A stretch of DNA of 64,000 nt, taken from positions 71,523,992 to 71,587,991 of the forward strand of contig NC_060253.1 of assembly GCF_921293095.1 (NCBI RefSeq), in the 5' to 3' direction. The notes under the pieces were generated by a model, which saw only the letters and a list, made by a program, of their open reading frames with translations, ran no database searches and was not told the origin of the DNA. The DNA comes from Ischnura elegans (lineage: Eukaryota > Arthropoda > Insecta > Odonata > Coenagrionidae). Both the position numbers and the translations under genes were made by a program. This document shows, one piece after another, positions 45,775 to 56,775 of this stretch (position 1 is its first letter; each line of letters starts with the position of its first letter).

Positions 45775-45832
45775 GTCAGATGGGGAAAGATTATTACAAG
45801 TTAGGACTTGTAATAATCTTTCCCCATCTGAC
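45775..45832. repeat. Perfect 27-bp hairpin, 4-base loop
   Basis: The arms are 45775-45801 (GTCAGATGGGGAAAGATTAT and seven more bases) and its exact complement 45806-45832; the loop is TAGG. There is no mismatch at all, in a region where other repeats are diverged, implying recent origin, gene conversion, or an assembly artefact from a foldback read. Confidence 0.95.
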
Positions 45833-46945
45833 TATTACTCGCTAATCACGCAACAATGGAATTCATAAAACTGAATATTTTACATTTTTGCCATCCTTAA
45901 AGGTTGAATTGACTTGCAAGTCCATGACGACATGAAAAATGTTATTTAAAGATGTATAAGATCTGTATAATCTGGTTTTGTGAAATAAAAAAACACAAAG
46001 AGAAGCGGTCCGATTGGTCAACTACTACTCAACAGAAAGCGTTGCACAGGAAATAACAAATTAGGTGAAGGGGCGCGAGCGACCAGTAGGCTACATGATG
46101 GGCTTAGAACCCTTGCGGAATTAAGAACTGATATCTTCCAGAGTAACATGGAAAACATCATTTTAGAATCGTGCTAAATTTTCAGGCCCGACGTAGAAAA
46201 TAATAGATAAAAACTTGGCTGAATGGATAGGCAGGTACAGTAATTAGTTTTTCCTTCATTAATGAAGCACTGCAATATAAAGTACGTCGAACTCGTGCAG
46301 TCAATTTCTAACTGCGTGTACCTATGTTTTTTATCCACTTACAACTTAAGGTTGGTCTGAGACGAAATAAACTTCGCGTCGTTTTCGTGAAAATTTCAAA
46401 ATATGCTCAGCGCATTACACTTCATCGCCATCGCCCATTAGCCTTCTTTGAATACAAAATTTGGTTTTCGGCGCTATATTTTCTGGAAATTGAAAGTGAA
46501 AATCTGAATGATCACATAGGTATTTACAGGCCTCCGGATCCAAGTAAACGAAAAATGTTGCTAAATGCCGGAATATATATGTAGTTTTAACAAAATAAAA
46601 CTGATAAAATGTTCGTTATACCATAATAATCATTATTTAAATAAAACCTAGCCACCTTTCAGGGTCACTTTTGAATTATTGGAAAATTATTTCAGTAATT
46701 GAATCAAATTACGCTATTTACAGGAACATAACGTTAACATTGGCTGAAACCTTGAGAGAAAGGCTGCATTTAAAAATATAAGGATTGAGTCATTCATGCT
46801 TTCTGTATCCTTGCTTTTCTTTCCACCCTCCATCGTCTCCTATAACAAAGCTTATCATAAAAGTACTAAAACTTTCGCAATCCATGTTCGTTTTAATGTC
46901 CTCACGGGAGCCAAAAGCCATTAATATTGACAAAGCTTATTTAGC
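45833..46945. other. No gene recognised
   Basis: An 86-codon plus frame at 46324-46584 has no recognisable domain. AT-rich elsewhere. Confidence 0.35.
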
Positions 46946-47557
46946 CCTTCCGTGACTGTCCGGGGTAACTCAGTTACCCAAAATTTTGTTAATATTGTAT
47001 TATTTTTTATTTTGTCCCTTTGATACTTTTGGTATTTGAGCTCAACCACTTCGTCGTTATTTAGGCGACGAATATTTTTTTACATTAAAATTGTTTTTGA
47101 AAACTTCAATTTTTATTGGTGGTGTAACAGGTGGTAGTGGTGGAGTTACCCCGCACAGCTGTTTTGGGGGATGAAAAAAACTTATTTGTTACATGAGTGC
47201 AGGGATAAAGTTGAATACAATAAATGATATTATATCGCAACTTCAATAACGCCAATATTCTACATGATGGCACCATTTGTTATTGTTTTTTGTTGCATTT
47301 TATTCAACGTACAGTAATAATAGAAAAATGTGAAAGATTCCTGCCATTTTGCACAAAATCAATGTAAAAACCTCAATGTAGCCAACTAAGTATTCATAAA
47401 ATATACAAAACATGATAATATATCATCAAAAAGTATCCATCGTGTTGCATTACAGGAAAGATTGAAATATGAACACATAATTTATGAATTATAAACGGCA
47501 TACCTTATATACCCCAACAGTCGTTCGCGTAAGTTTTCTAGGCCTAGTCACGGAAGG
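46946..47557. mobile_element. DNA element with 11-bp inverted ends
   Basis: Begins CCTTCCGTGAC and ends GTCACGGAAGG; TTTAG occurs on both sides (46940-46944 and 47558-47562), a possible 5-bp target duplication with one base unaccounted for on the left. The 612-bp interior has no frame of note and an A/T-rich core. Superfamily undetermined; TTAA is not at the edges, which argues against piggyBac. Confidence 0.55.
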
Positions 47558-47630
47558 TTTAGTGGTATATGCGAAAATTATTTAGTTTGAATCGTGCAGT
47601 CGCGAGCTTGTTTCCTTAACGTCGTCCTAA

Positions 47631-47682
47631 CGCCTCCCGCCACACACCCCCGGTTTTCTGGGTAGTATGTAGATGATGATGT
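47631..47682 (+). repeat. GTAGAT-tailed dispersed repeat, diverged copy
   Basis: CCTCCCGCCACACACCCCCG, then GGTAGTATGTAGATGATGAT. Same layout as the copies at 1650 and 24776. It lies about 70 bases after the element ending at 47557. Confidence 0.5.
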
Positions 47683-48316
47683 ACGCTACAAATGTAAAAT
47701 TACTTGTGCTGAATTACGCATTCACGGCAGAACCACGTCAATAATGGTTGAATATGGCTATTTTTTATCTCTTGCAGGCGTCTAACTCAGACCAAATAAA
47801 TATTTAGGTAAACCAAGGAATATCGATCCATTTACGGTAAACTCATATACTTCCTTCCCCAAACGTGCTAGGAACTCCTACGCGCAACCATTTTTAATTT
47901 TAACATACAAATATTGTTCATTAAACAATTATTCCACGATAGCATATAGAAATATATGCCACATTAACAATTTGAGATGAAAGGAATACAGCAAAGGTAC
48001 CTTTGAATATAAATTAAGAAACCTCCATCGCTAAATTTAGTAGTAAACCATCATTTTTCCATCAAAAATTTGCAAAATATACCGTGGCAACGTTAGCATT
48101 TGGCTATTGACATTATTTACTTAAGTTCATACAGAGATCAAAGCGCGTAATTACTCTCCATTTGCAACCCAGAATTTTTAAACTAATAACATTTTTTTAA
48201 TGCTCAGCTTGAATTATTAATGTTAATTTCATATCGCCGAAAGGTTTATAACCCCTCCCATTAAACCCTTAAGTTATCATTAGACCGGGTGGTTTAAATA
48301 TAGGAAATGAATTAAT

Positions 48317-48661
48317 GATGGGATGAACTCCTCGCAGTTCACCGGAAAAACTAAAACGCAAAAAATTAATCGTTTTAACATGAATTTCCGATCCAATTTC
48401 GACTCCAAATGCTTAGCGATAGGGAAAAACAGACTTGATTCCTCAGCAAACTCCTCGGACGAGTAATGGATTGTTTAAATGTGTAGACCATTTCACGATG
48501 GGCTGAACTCCTCACAGTAAATGGGAAAACTAATACGCAAAAAAAATCGTGTTAAAATGAATTTCCGATCCAATTTCGACTCACTTAATAACTCAATTTA
48601 TCACTTTCAGCGATAGAGAAAAAACTTCATTCATCAGCAAACTTCACGGATGAGTAATCAG
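48317..48661 (+). repeat. Tandem duplication, period about 180 bp
   Basis: Unit 1 begins GATGGGATGAACTCCTCGCA at 48317 and unit 2 GATGGGCTGAACTCCTCACA at 48497. Both contain TGAATTTCCGATCCAATTTC and end with TCAGCAAAC and GAGTAATG-like words. Diverged by substitutions and indels. Confidence 0.85.
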
Positions 48662-49430
48662 CCGACATTCACTCACTTATCCTTCTTGTTCAGCGAAGAA
48701 CAAATCCTTTTGGAACTCGGCTCGTTACCCAGGTATCAACCACCTTCAAAAAGTTGGCATTTCGTGATGAACAAGTGGGACAATTACAGTGAAGGGACTC
48801 CTTCACCTTATTTCTCGCCAATGACCTCACAGCCAACAATAAGTCATTCTGCAGTGGGCCACGTGTGACCTAGACTTCATCCTCTCTAAGACGAATACCT
48901 TCCAATTGAAGAGAAGATTAAAGACGGCCGTATAATCATATTTAAGTTTCAATTACTCAAGCATTTTTATTCTCCCACTAAAGGATATAGTCCTAACGAA
49001 GGATTGAAAATCTAGGTCCTCAAATAATGACAATTTTTCAATTTTTAGAATCACATGATTATTTCCATCATCTCTTTATAAATCTTTTATAAGGTCCCTT
49101 TCTGCATCATTTCCTCGTGTATGCAGCTCTCAGTTCGGAAGTAGCCGAGCACGGAGTTACGACCGCTCCTAAGCGTTTTGCGCTTTCATTATTCATTATT
49201 CTCAGTATTCAGGGACGGAAAATGGACTACATTAAAGATGATAAAAACTATAAGGACCCCTTATACACGCTTCCTTCGGCTATCATTGGTACTATCCCTC
49301 AAAACCTCAGTTTTTTTCTATGAAATGAACACAAAACATAATTCACTGACAGCCAAGTATAATAATCTCCACTGATGCAATTACACCCAAAATTCAACCC
49401 GAACTGCTGACGTCAGGTTACCTGTTGAAG
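48662..49430. other. No gene recognised
   Basis: Overlapping plus-strand frames of 65-72 codons are not recognised. Confidence 0.35.
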
Positions 49431-49547
49431 TTGTTTCGGGTTTCCCAACTGAATTTTAATGATGAGGTTCTTCATCTCTGCCGACGCGACGGCCATCGAA
49501 ACGTCGGCAGAGATGGAGTACCTCATCCGGTGGGAAACCCGAAACAA
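49431..49547. repeat. Head-to-head inverted pair with hammerhead-like hairpin
   Basis: Arms 49431-49486 and 49502-49547 share TTGTTTCGGGTTTCCCA and ATCTCTGCCGACG in inverse. The right arm starts CGGCCATCGAAACGTCGGCA. The outer part (GGGAAACCCGAAACAA) is echoed at 55125-55147. The left arm has an extra stretch near GAATTTTAATG, so it is imperfect there. Confidence 0.75.
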
Positions 49548-50289
49548 TTCAGCTTATTAAAACGTCAAGGCACAAGTTGCCGAAACCATGGTCGGTGAAA
49601 CCAAGTTGTTTTAATAAGCTGAATATCAAAGATTTCCACCATATCACGCCGGACACTGTATCTTTTAATCCGAAACAACTTGAACATCATAATACGCCGA
49701 GAAAACCTCAGATCTATCGTCACGTTACCTGTTTACCTGTTCACCGAAGGAACCCATATGTGACATTTATTTAGGCCACAACTTGGACAGAAGATTCAGA
49801 ATTTGTATTCGTGATTCGTGCTCTCAAAAATTGCGCTCCGTGCCCGTAGGTCATAGCAGAGGCCTCAACCTTGGAGGAACGAGGCGGCACTCTGTCTGTC
49901 CATTCGACGGAGACCTATTCGCGATACTCTCGAAGCGATTGCAACACATTTCCTGAGCGAAAGAGCTGTGCCGGGAAGCACGGACAGGAAGAGCGCTCCG
50001 CCCACAAACTAAGTGATATACATCCTGTAAATTCTTTTCTCTGCCTTCCCCACTCCCCCTATCTCGCACTTCATGTCAAGCGCGAGGCTATCCTCTCATC
50101 CGGAAGTACCTTTTTTCTTTATTTCACGCCATTCTATCACTGCATCGAAGGCAGATAGGAAAGGTATTGAGATGTTTAAATATCGTGCTGATGAACAGCA
50201 AGAATGCAATTTTAGTCCGTAATTTTAATTAGCAAATGATATGATGAATATATGATAAAATGTGTAATAATAAAAAATAAAACTTGGCA

Positions 50290-50455
50290 TCTCCACATAA
50301 ATTTATTCAAGGTCAACCTTGGGTTTCGACGTGGCACGTCTTAATCTGGCACGCCATAGTATCACCTATAGTAAATTTAAGGGGAACTACAATGTTTTAC
50401 TTTTCATTATGTTAAGTCGATTCCAAGAAGTCATGCCCGAGACTACGAATTGTAT
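50290..50455 (-). repeat. Second copy of the 10.7-kb hairpin family
   Basis: The minus strand of 50310-50350 reads CCAGATTAAGACGTGCCACG, then TCGAAACCCAAGG: a GACGT/ACGTC stem followed by GAAACC. 50381-50455 parallels 10892-10960 (GTTTTACTTTTCATT, GATTCCA, GAAGTC). Left part inverted relative to the right, as in the 10.7-kb locus. Confidence 0.6.
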
Positions 50456-51698
50456 CACGACGAATTCTATCTTGACGCGTGATATTAATATTTTCGTTTT
50501 CAATATATATTTTATATAGACGGTTGATTATCTCCATGTATTTATCCTTTTTTACCTTAGTGTCACTAATTTTTCACAAATATATCGTCGACACATTTTT
50601 CACACGATCTCATATTGGCCAAAATTTCGCACTACTTCGCAACCACCCTTTAATTTTGACAAAGACTGAATGACAGACTTACTCATGATGAATCGCGAAA
50701 TCGAAGTCCAAAAACTAAGAGAGTTCGTAACATGTTATAAAGATTGGAGAGGGTCTTTCATCAGTGATGTAACGAACTTTAAAAGGAATGACCTTTCACT
50801 GGTGACATATTTTTCAAGTCCAAAAAAAATTCAAATATTCTGCGCTAAAGTGGCTATTTTATTCATCTGTCAAAATCTCATTTCAGTCTTTACCTTAGAG
50901 TAATGAATCGAATGTGCCATTATCAGTGTGGGACGGAATCTAAACTCCGTCAAAGCCCATTTACAATACGTCGCATTATGCTTCCGAGTATGACTTCCCG
51001 TGGTGACATTATTTTTTTTTTTCACATTATCCGCCGACTTTCCTGATAAGCAGCAGAAAATGCAAAAAGAAAATAAAGTGAGCCATTTCCGCCCGCTCGA
51101 CATTATAGATCAGCGTCAGATAAGAAACCCCTCGCAATCTAGGACGTACCTATTAGATTTTTCTTTCCCCATTCCATCCATTAAATGTGTCTTAAATGGT
51201 AGAATTAAAGCTATAGTTGACGGTGAATCTTCGTGGGAACGTCTAGTGGAGAGAGCAAGCCGTCGACCTAAAAACGACGATGGCTCGCTCTGTGATAGGG
51301 CGTCTGAACTAATCCCCACCCTCAGAAGGGGTAAGAGGCGAATCTCTTCATTCCCACCAACAACGTAAGCGGGCTGTTTTATTGCCTCCCTATTATCAAT
51401 AAGAGTGGCGGGTACTTTAAAAGAGAGCGTTGAAAATCTTTCCCCTCCATTAAGAATTGATTCGTCGTCTCCCTTCTCCGAGAGTGTGACCCACAAACCT
51501 TGCCCATCCTCTTTCCCTCTGAGGCTGCTATATGACTCGGCACCGGGGCACTCCAGCTGGCCTCTTCGCATGAAGTTCACGTCCACACAACCGCCGTCTC
51601 AAACGTGTCGTTGCCTATCCAGGCATTTCGCCATTGAGACCACTCTGTACTGAGTGAGCCGATCTAGAGGCGTACCTTGAAATTCCTCGTGCTCTTTA
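50456..51698. other. No gene recognised; long overlapping frames at 51.0-51.6 kb
   Basis: 51116-51586 (-, 156 codons, starting MDVNFMRRGQLECPG) overlaps a 122-codon plus frame. The 156-codon frame is the longest without a transposon match in the window. It is hydrophilic, serine/arginine-rich, and shows no domain or coding periodicity that I can argue for. It may be chance or part of an unknown gene. Confidence 0.25.
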
Positions 51699-51702
51699 GG
51701 AA

Positions 51703-52335
51703 GTAACCTCGTGACGGCACGATTCAGAACAAATACTTTTCGCTTATCGATGCAAAAAAAATATTTTCCAGAACAGTTTAAATTTTTTTTATCTTCAAAA
51801 GCAATATTGGGATACATATAATGTGCAAAACTCACTCCTTTTATTTTAAATTTAAGTCTTCATCCAGTATTAGAGCCAACCGTAGCGATATTTTAGTGTA
51901 ACTAAGGTGATTCGGATTGAATTACATTATCCATGTCCTAACTACTCAAGGATTGAAGAAATATTTTTTAAATTTTCCTTACTTTATAAGGAACATTATA
52001 TCATTGCCTTTTAAGGAATATTATATAGTAGCCCTGCGACGGCATGATTCAGAGCAATTACTTTTTGCTTGCGTATTTATATAAACAATAAAGTATTTTC
52101 CAGAAGAGTAGACATTTGTTGATCTCCAAAAGCAGAATTGAGATACGCAGAGTGTACAAAACTGAATCCTTTAATTTTTAATTTAAGTCTTATTCCAGTA
52201 TTTAAGCCGACCGTATTTTCGCGTAACTAAGGTGATTTGACTTCAATTACAGTATTCATTTACTAATTACGCAAGAATTGGAGCAATAACGATTTATTTT
52301 TTTTAATTTTCCTTGTTTATAAGGAAAATTATGCC
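51703..52335 (+). repeat. Tandem duplication, period about 325 bp
   Basis: Unit 1 from GTAACCTCGTGACGGCACGA and unit 2 from GTAGCCCTGCGACGGCATGA. Both continue with TATTTTCCAGAA, GCAGAATTG/GCAATATTG, AAATTTAAGTCTT, CCAGTAT, AACTAAGGTGATT and TTATAAGGAA. Moderate divergence, so not recent. Confidence 0.85.
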
Positions 52336-55019
52336 TTGTTTTGTACATCAACATTTAGCAGTAATCAAAATTTTTATTCTGCTCAAATTTTGAGGTAATC
52401 CCGTGAGAGCCTGTATAAAAACGTGCACTTCATATAGCCTATAATAGAAAAAAGCTGATAAATCAATTTTTGATGCTTACGCTCGATGAAGCTCAACTGG
52501 AGGTGCATATTTTGAAATGTTTTTTGCAAATGACATTCACTTAAGATCCTTTGACCAATTTCCTCTAATATCACTCGATATGATGATGCCAATTCAAATT
52601 AGATTTTTTTCACAAACATTTTATGCCAAATTAATAAATCGGCTAATTAATGTATTTCGCAGCTAAATATACAGGCTCTATATTGGCAATTAGTTATTTT
52701 GAATAATTTCCAGATTATTTGGATGATAACGCCACTGCGATTTTGCTAATTACACATTATTAATACCATAAAACGACTTACTTTTTTAATCACAAATGTT
52801 TTCATTAATTTACGTCTCTGATAATTTTTTCCCTTGAGTGGCTCGAAGTCATCCATATCTAAAATAATGAAAAAGCGTTGAAAAATCCTTGCCAAAGCCA
52901 TAACAAGAGCAGTTTATAAATTTTCACTGACGACAACCAAGAAGAAATAGATGAACCTACGGCATGACAGTTTACCACGATTCGAGGGCAGTCCATGAAT
53001 AAAACCATTAATTAAATTTAGGATGAATTGATATTTTTTTAAGAAGTTAGCGTAATTATCCGACTAGTGTTAAAACCGTAAAAGATATCTCACGATAAAT
53101 TTAGCCGTATCACAAATCTCTTCCACCCGGATCGAACTTTTACTTCGAATTCTATTTGCCCTGTTCTCCTAAACGCTCCTTACGGGCACTTTCTAAATGT
53201 AGTTTTGCTTATGCTTCACCGTTAGCTCTCCTTTGAGTGAGATTTATTTCTGTAGATTTCGTTGAGACACTTGGCACGAATATGCTCTTCGTATTTTCAC
53301 GTATTTCTATTTCCGAGAACTACCAACTCTTCTATTAACTGTTGAACGAAGCATTGAGGAAGAAACTGTTAAAGTACTTTTCATGAAAAAAGAAATCAAA
53401 TGACTCAAAGGCATGGGCTAGTAATAAACAAGATGAAGAAAGATCCGCCACTCACGAGATGTGGATTGAGATGAAAGGAGATTTAAAAGAGGAAAAATAT
53501 TAGTATGGAGAGAGTACGCTGATAGGATTAATACAGGGAATAGGTGTTCGTGGGATCGATCGATCGATCCTCCCAAAATTGACCGGCTTATATACCCGAA
53601 ATCGGTCCAGCCTCCGGTGTGTATATATACCACCTCTTCGGCGGCGATGAATTTACGCTAAGTGCGTAAGCAGAGGAAAAATGACGATACAAGTGTAAAG
53701 GGACCAGTGTAACCTTTCCAGTGTTAGTGAAGGAGAATTAGAAAGACAGGCTTCTAGTGAGCACGTGCAAAAGCACTCTAAATTTAAGAAGACTACATAC
53801 TAACGGCATCGGAAGCCGGGAACGGCCCTGATTGGCCCCAAAATGACACTTCAAAATTTTTTAACAACTATGTTTTTGAGCTTTTCACAATTATATCATT
53901 TTTTTGTTGCATGTCAATGCATTTTGTTCATTTTATATTTTTTTGTACATATTTTATCAAGTTTTAACATTTTTTTTGCTTGATTTTGAACAATTTTTAT
54001 ATATATTTTTTTGTCTTAAGTATTTTTTCTTTTTTCAAACCACAAAACAGATTCACAATGACAATATTAATAGTTATTTGAAAAAAAAAGACATAGGAAA
54101 GAATTCGGTATTAGCGAAATAATATTTCTTTTGGAAGTCTGTAGCTTTTGAAGCGTTTGAAATGTACTGGGTAATCCCATAGTGTTTTTGTGAGCGGGTT
54201 GCGTGAGAGGGAGTTCTGAAGTCGCACAGCTTGTGACTTGAGTGCGGACGGAAAGGATGTAGAAAATTGATTCGAATCAGAAAGAAGAAGTAGATTGGGC
54301 GTTCTCGTGAGAGACTAAGTGAGAACGTTTAGGTCCAAAATGGCTCATGGACATTACTACTGATTTCCCCATAAGTTTTATCAGTAACGTTTTGCTAAAT
54401 TGCACCATCAATTTTCTGAAAATCAGTTTAATTATCTAGCGTACACAACAATAAGTTGTACTAATTTTTCGGTCCAAATTCAAGTTTAGAAAAGATGTTT
54501 ATACCAGTAAAATTCAAGATCCTTTTACATTTACACAACCAGGATAATTTCACCTCAAAAGAAATTCCTGAGAATTTAATCTCACAAAATCACGGAAGAA
54601 TGGCGGAAAGATCAATTACCAAGTCCATGGTCTTATAATAGCTTCTATGATCCAAAAGGAAGAACGAGGAACCTGTTATGAGGAGAATTAGACTGACAAT
54701 TTTAAAGAATGGAGCAAGGTCGCCGTCCATAATTGTTTGTTGTTGCAATTGTTATTTTACCGTTTAAGTTTCTATACCCATTTAAAGTCTATGTATCTTT
54801 GGTTACTTGCGAGGTAAAGGACCTTTCCTTTCCAATTATGAAACATACTTTAAATTATAAAATCAATGATAAGGTCTTCCAAAAAAAGGTTTTGTTCATT
54901 AATGACCGGTAAGAGTTAAAACTGAACGTAAAAATTCACTTGCCAATACAAAATCAAATCTAACAAACAAGTCGGCTAAAATAAAACTAAATAGGAAAAA
55001 CAACTTAATATGGATTAAC
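52336..55019. other. No gene recognised (2.7 kb)
   Basis: AT-rich. At 53554-53569 there is a GATC tetramer run. On the minus strand a TATATAAG word (about 53585-53592) lies shortly upstream of it, but nothing else supports a promoter. A T-rich stretch at 53880-54050 yields only a low-complexity frame. Confidence 0.35.
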
Positions 55020-55049
55020 TTTACTCAAGATCCACCGAATTAAATATGT

Positions 55050-55147
55050 ACTCCATTTCTACCGACCCGACGTTTCGAGCCCCGAGTAAGAGGTCGAAAC
55101 GTCAGCAGAAATGGATTTTTTAACCTAGTGGGAATCCCGAGACAAGT
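55050..55147. repeat. Head-to-head hairpin locus related to 49.4 kb
   Basis: CCATTTCTACCGACCCGACG, then TTTCGAGCCCCGAGTAAGAG, GTCGAAACGTCAGCAGAAAT. Inverse GACGTTTCGA/TCGAAACGTC pairs face each other around CCCCGAGTAAGA. The right flank GTGGGAATCCCGAGACAAG parallels GTGGGAAACCCGAAACAA at 49530-49547. Confidence 0.7.
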
Positions 55148-55881
55148 TTACCAGCATTATTCCCCGGAAAAGCATTAACTCTTATTTAAATGTCATTATA
55201 ATTTACCTGTACAGTACGTACAAAAGTATTCATTGCATGCAAATAGCATTCTCATGACGCAAATAGCAAACGCATTCTCATGACGAGTCTTCACAATATA
55301 CTATTACACCGCACAATATTTTTAGATCGAAATCTTAACAATTGATGCTTTTCTTATTTTTTTAATCAAGCCATTCCCTGAATACATCTATGCTGGTATT
55401 ATTGGTGTTATCCGGGGCTTAAGCAGCCAAGTGGTGCCTGCTCCTACCTCCTTGGTTCGTCATTAAAAATTCCAGCTTCTATTAAACGCCCAAACATAAT
55501 CCCGGATCCGCCATTTGGCGTCACCTACTTCCTCTACGATAGTATGTCTGATTTCACTGGAAGAAAGGTCACATAGTGAGAGCAAAATTCTACGTAAAAG
55601 ATAACGAAAACGACACACATATTAGATTTACCCTTAAGAATACATCTCCAAAATATTTTCCGCACTTTACCTCCACTTTTGAATGCCTAAACAAACCTCC
55701 ATGTCCCCATTTTTTCGCTTTGAAGTCAACAAATAAGAGTCAATTATCCGCAGTTTAACGAATAAAGCCAACTTCCTCTCTAAACGGGTGAATACCCTGT
55801 TTCCTGGAAGGCAAACATTTTTCTTGCGTTTTACTCGCGCAGTGAGGGAGACAAACAACTTTTCTACTTTTTACTCATCAG

Positions 55882-56081
55882 TTTACGTTCGCATTTCATG
55901 CATGGAAAATCGAGAAGATTCTCTTGAGGTCTTAAATAAAAATACTCGAATGAGTCCTAAATCCTTGGACAGTTTCAGGAAGGGCCCAATTTCATGCCAA
56001 GACGCGCTCCACGCAAGATATAATGGCATAACCAGCAGAAAATTCAACGAGCGAGTACAAATTTTAGCAGGAAAGCTCAAG
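55882..56081 (+). CDS. Candidate internal coding exon, unassigned
   Basis: Within an open frame (55788-56138), a pyrimidine-rich run ending TTTTTACTCATCAG precedes 55882 and GCTCAAG/GTGAGG follows 56081: credible acceptor and donor sites 200 bases apart with compatible phases (two bases, then 66 codons). The translation includes CMENREDSLEVLNKNTRMSP, KSLDSFRKGPISCQDALHAR and KFNERVQILAGKLK, a hydrophilic helical-looking sequence that I do not recognise. The minus strand is also open here, and no partner exons were found, so this is weak. Confidence 0.2.
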
Positions 56082-56220
56082 GTGAGGCAAAAACCAAACA
56101 ATTTAAGGCTTAAAATGTTGTTCTGTAAAAAATATTAGTTTTAAAGTACATTAGCTAACCAGAAACGTCACAGTCCACTATTATCTATCCTTTTTTGGTA
56201 TTGAGCACTATACCCAAGTA

Positions 56221-56502
56221 CAGTGGCGTAACTAAGGGAGGGATGAGGGGATAGATCCCCCCCCCCCCCCAAAGCCTAAGAGAAATAAAAACATAATTTA
56301 AAACTATTGCCTTGTTTTGACACACAATAACTGCATCTGCTAAAGTTGAATTTTTAGGTCCAAAATTATGTAAAATGTATTTCCAGGCTTGTCATTTTTC
56401 AAAAATTTTCCCGGACCCCTCTTTACCTTGGGGGGGGGGGGGGGAGGGTCACCACCCCAGACAATCCCATCCCCCCCAAAGTATTTCCTAGCTACGCCAC
56501 TG
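56221..56502. mobile_element. hAT-like MITE, 282 bp
   Basis: Starts CAGTGGCGTAACTAAGG, ends TCCTAGCTACGCCACTG; target duplication CCCAAGTA/CCCAATTA (56213-56220 and 56503-56510, one mismatch). A C-run at about 56257-56270 and a G-run at about 56431-56445 lie near the ends. Third member of the CAGTGGCGTAGC family. Confidence 0.85.
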
Positions 56503-56514
56503 CCCAATTATACG

Positions 56515-56775
56515 AGGCCGGATCCAGAATTATTTTTTGGAGGGGGGCACAAGGGCCTGACAGGTAAATTTTCTTCTTATATTTGAGATTAAAACCAACA
56601 TACGACAATTACTATACGAAATATTTTCTTTATTTTAGTATGAAAGTTTTTAACGTGAAATTAAATGATTAAGGCTCCGTAGTATACAAAACAAAGCGAA
56701 CGTAATGATATCTTAAAAATATTGCCGATATTTTAAGCGTCTGGGGCAAGTTCCCCCTCCCTAAATACACCTATG
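56515..56775. repeat. Possible second hAT-like element, adjacent
   Basis: CCGGATCCAGAATTATTTTT, then GGAGGGGGGCAC at the left. At the right, GGGGCAAGTTCCCCCTCCCT, then AAATACACCTATGC. The two halves look like the GGATCCAG...GGGGGCAC and AAATACACCTATG ends seen in many hAT-like repeats. No target duplication found. Confidence 0.35.

Noticed and set aside
51116-51586. 156-codon minus-strand frame as a gene
   Set aside because: A 122-codon frame overlaps it on the other strand and nothing is recognisable in either; kept only as a note in the region entry.
53554-53595. Minus-strand TATA-like promoter next to a GATC run
   Set aside because: A single TATATAAG word in AT-rich DNA is weak, and no transcript start or gene follows.
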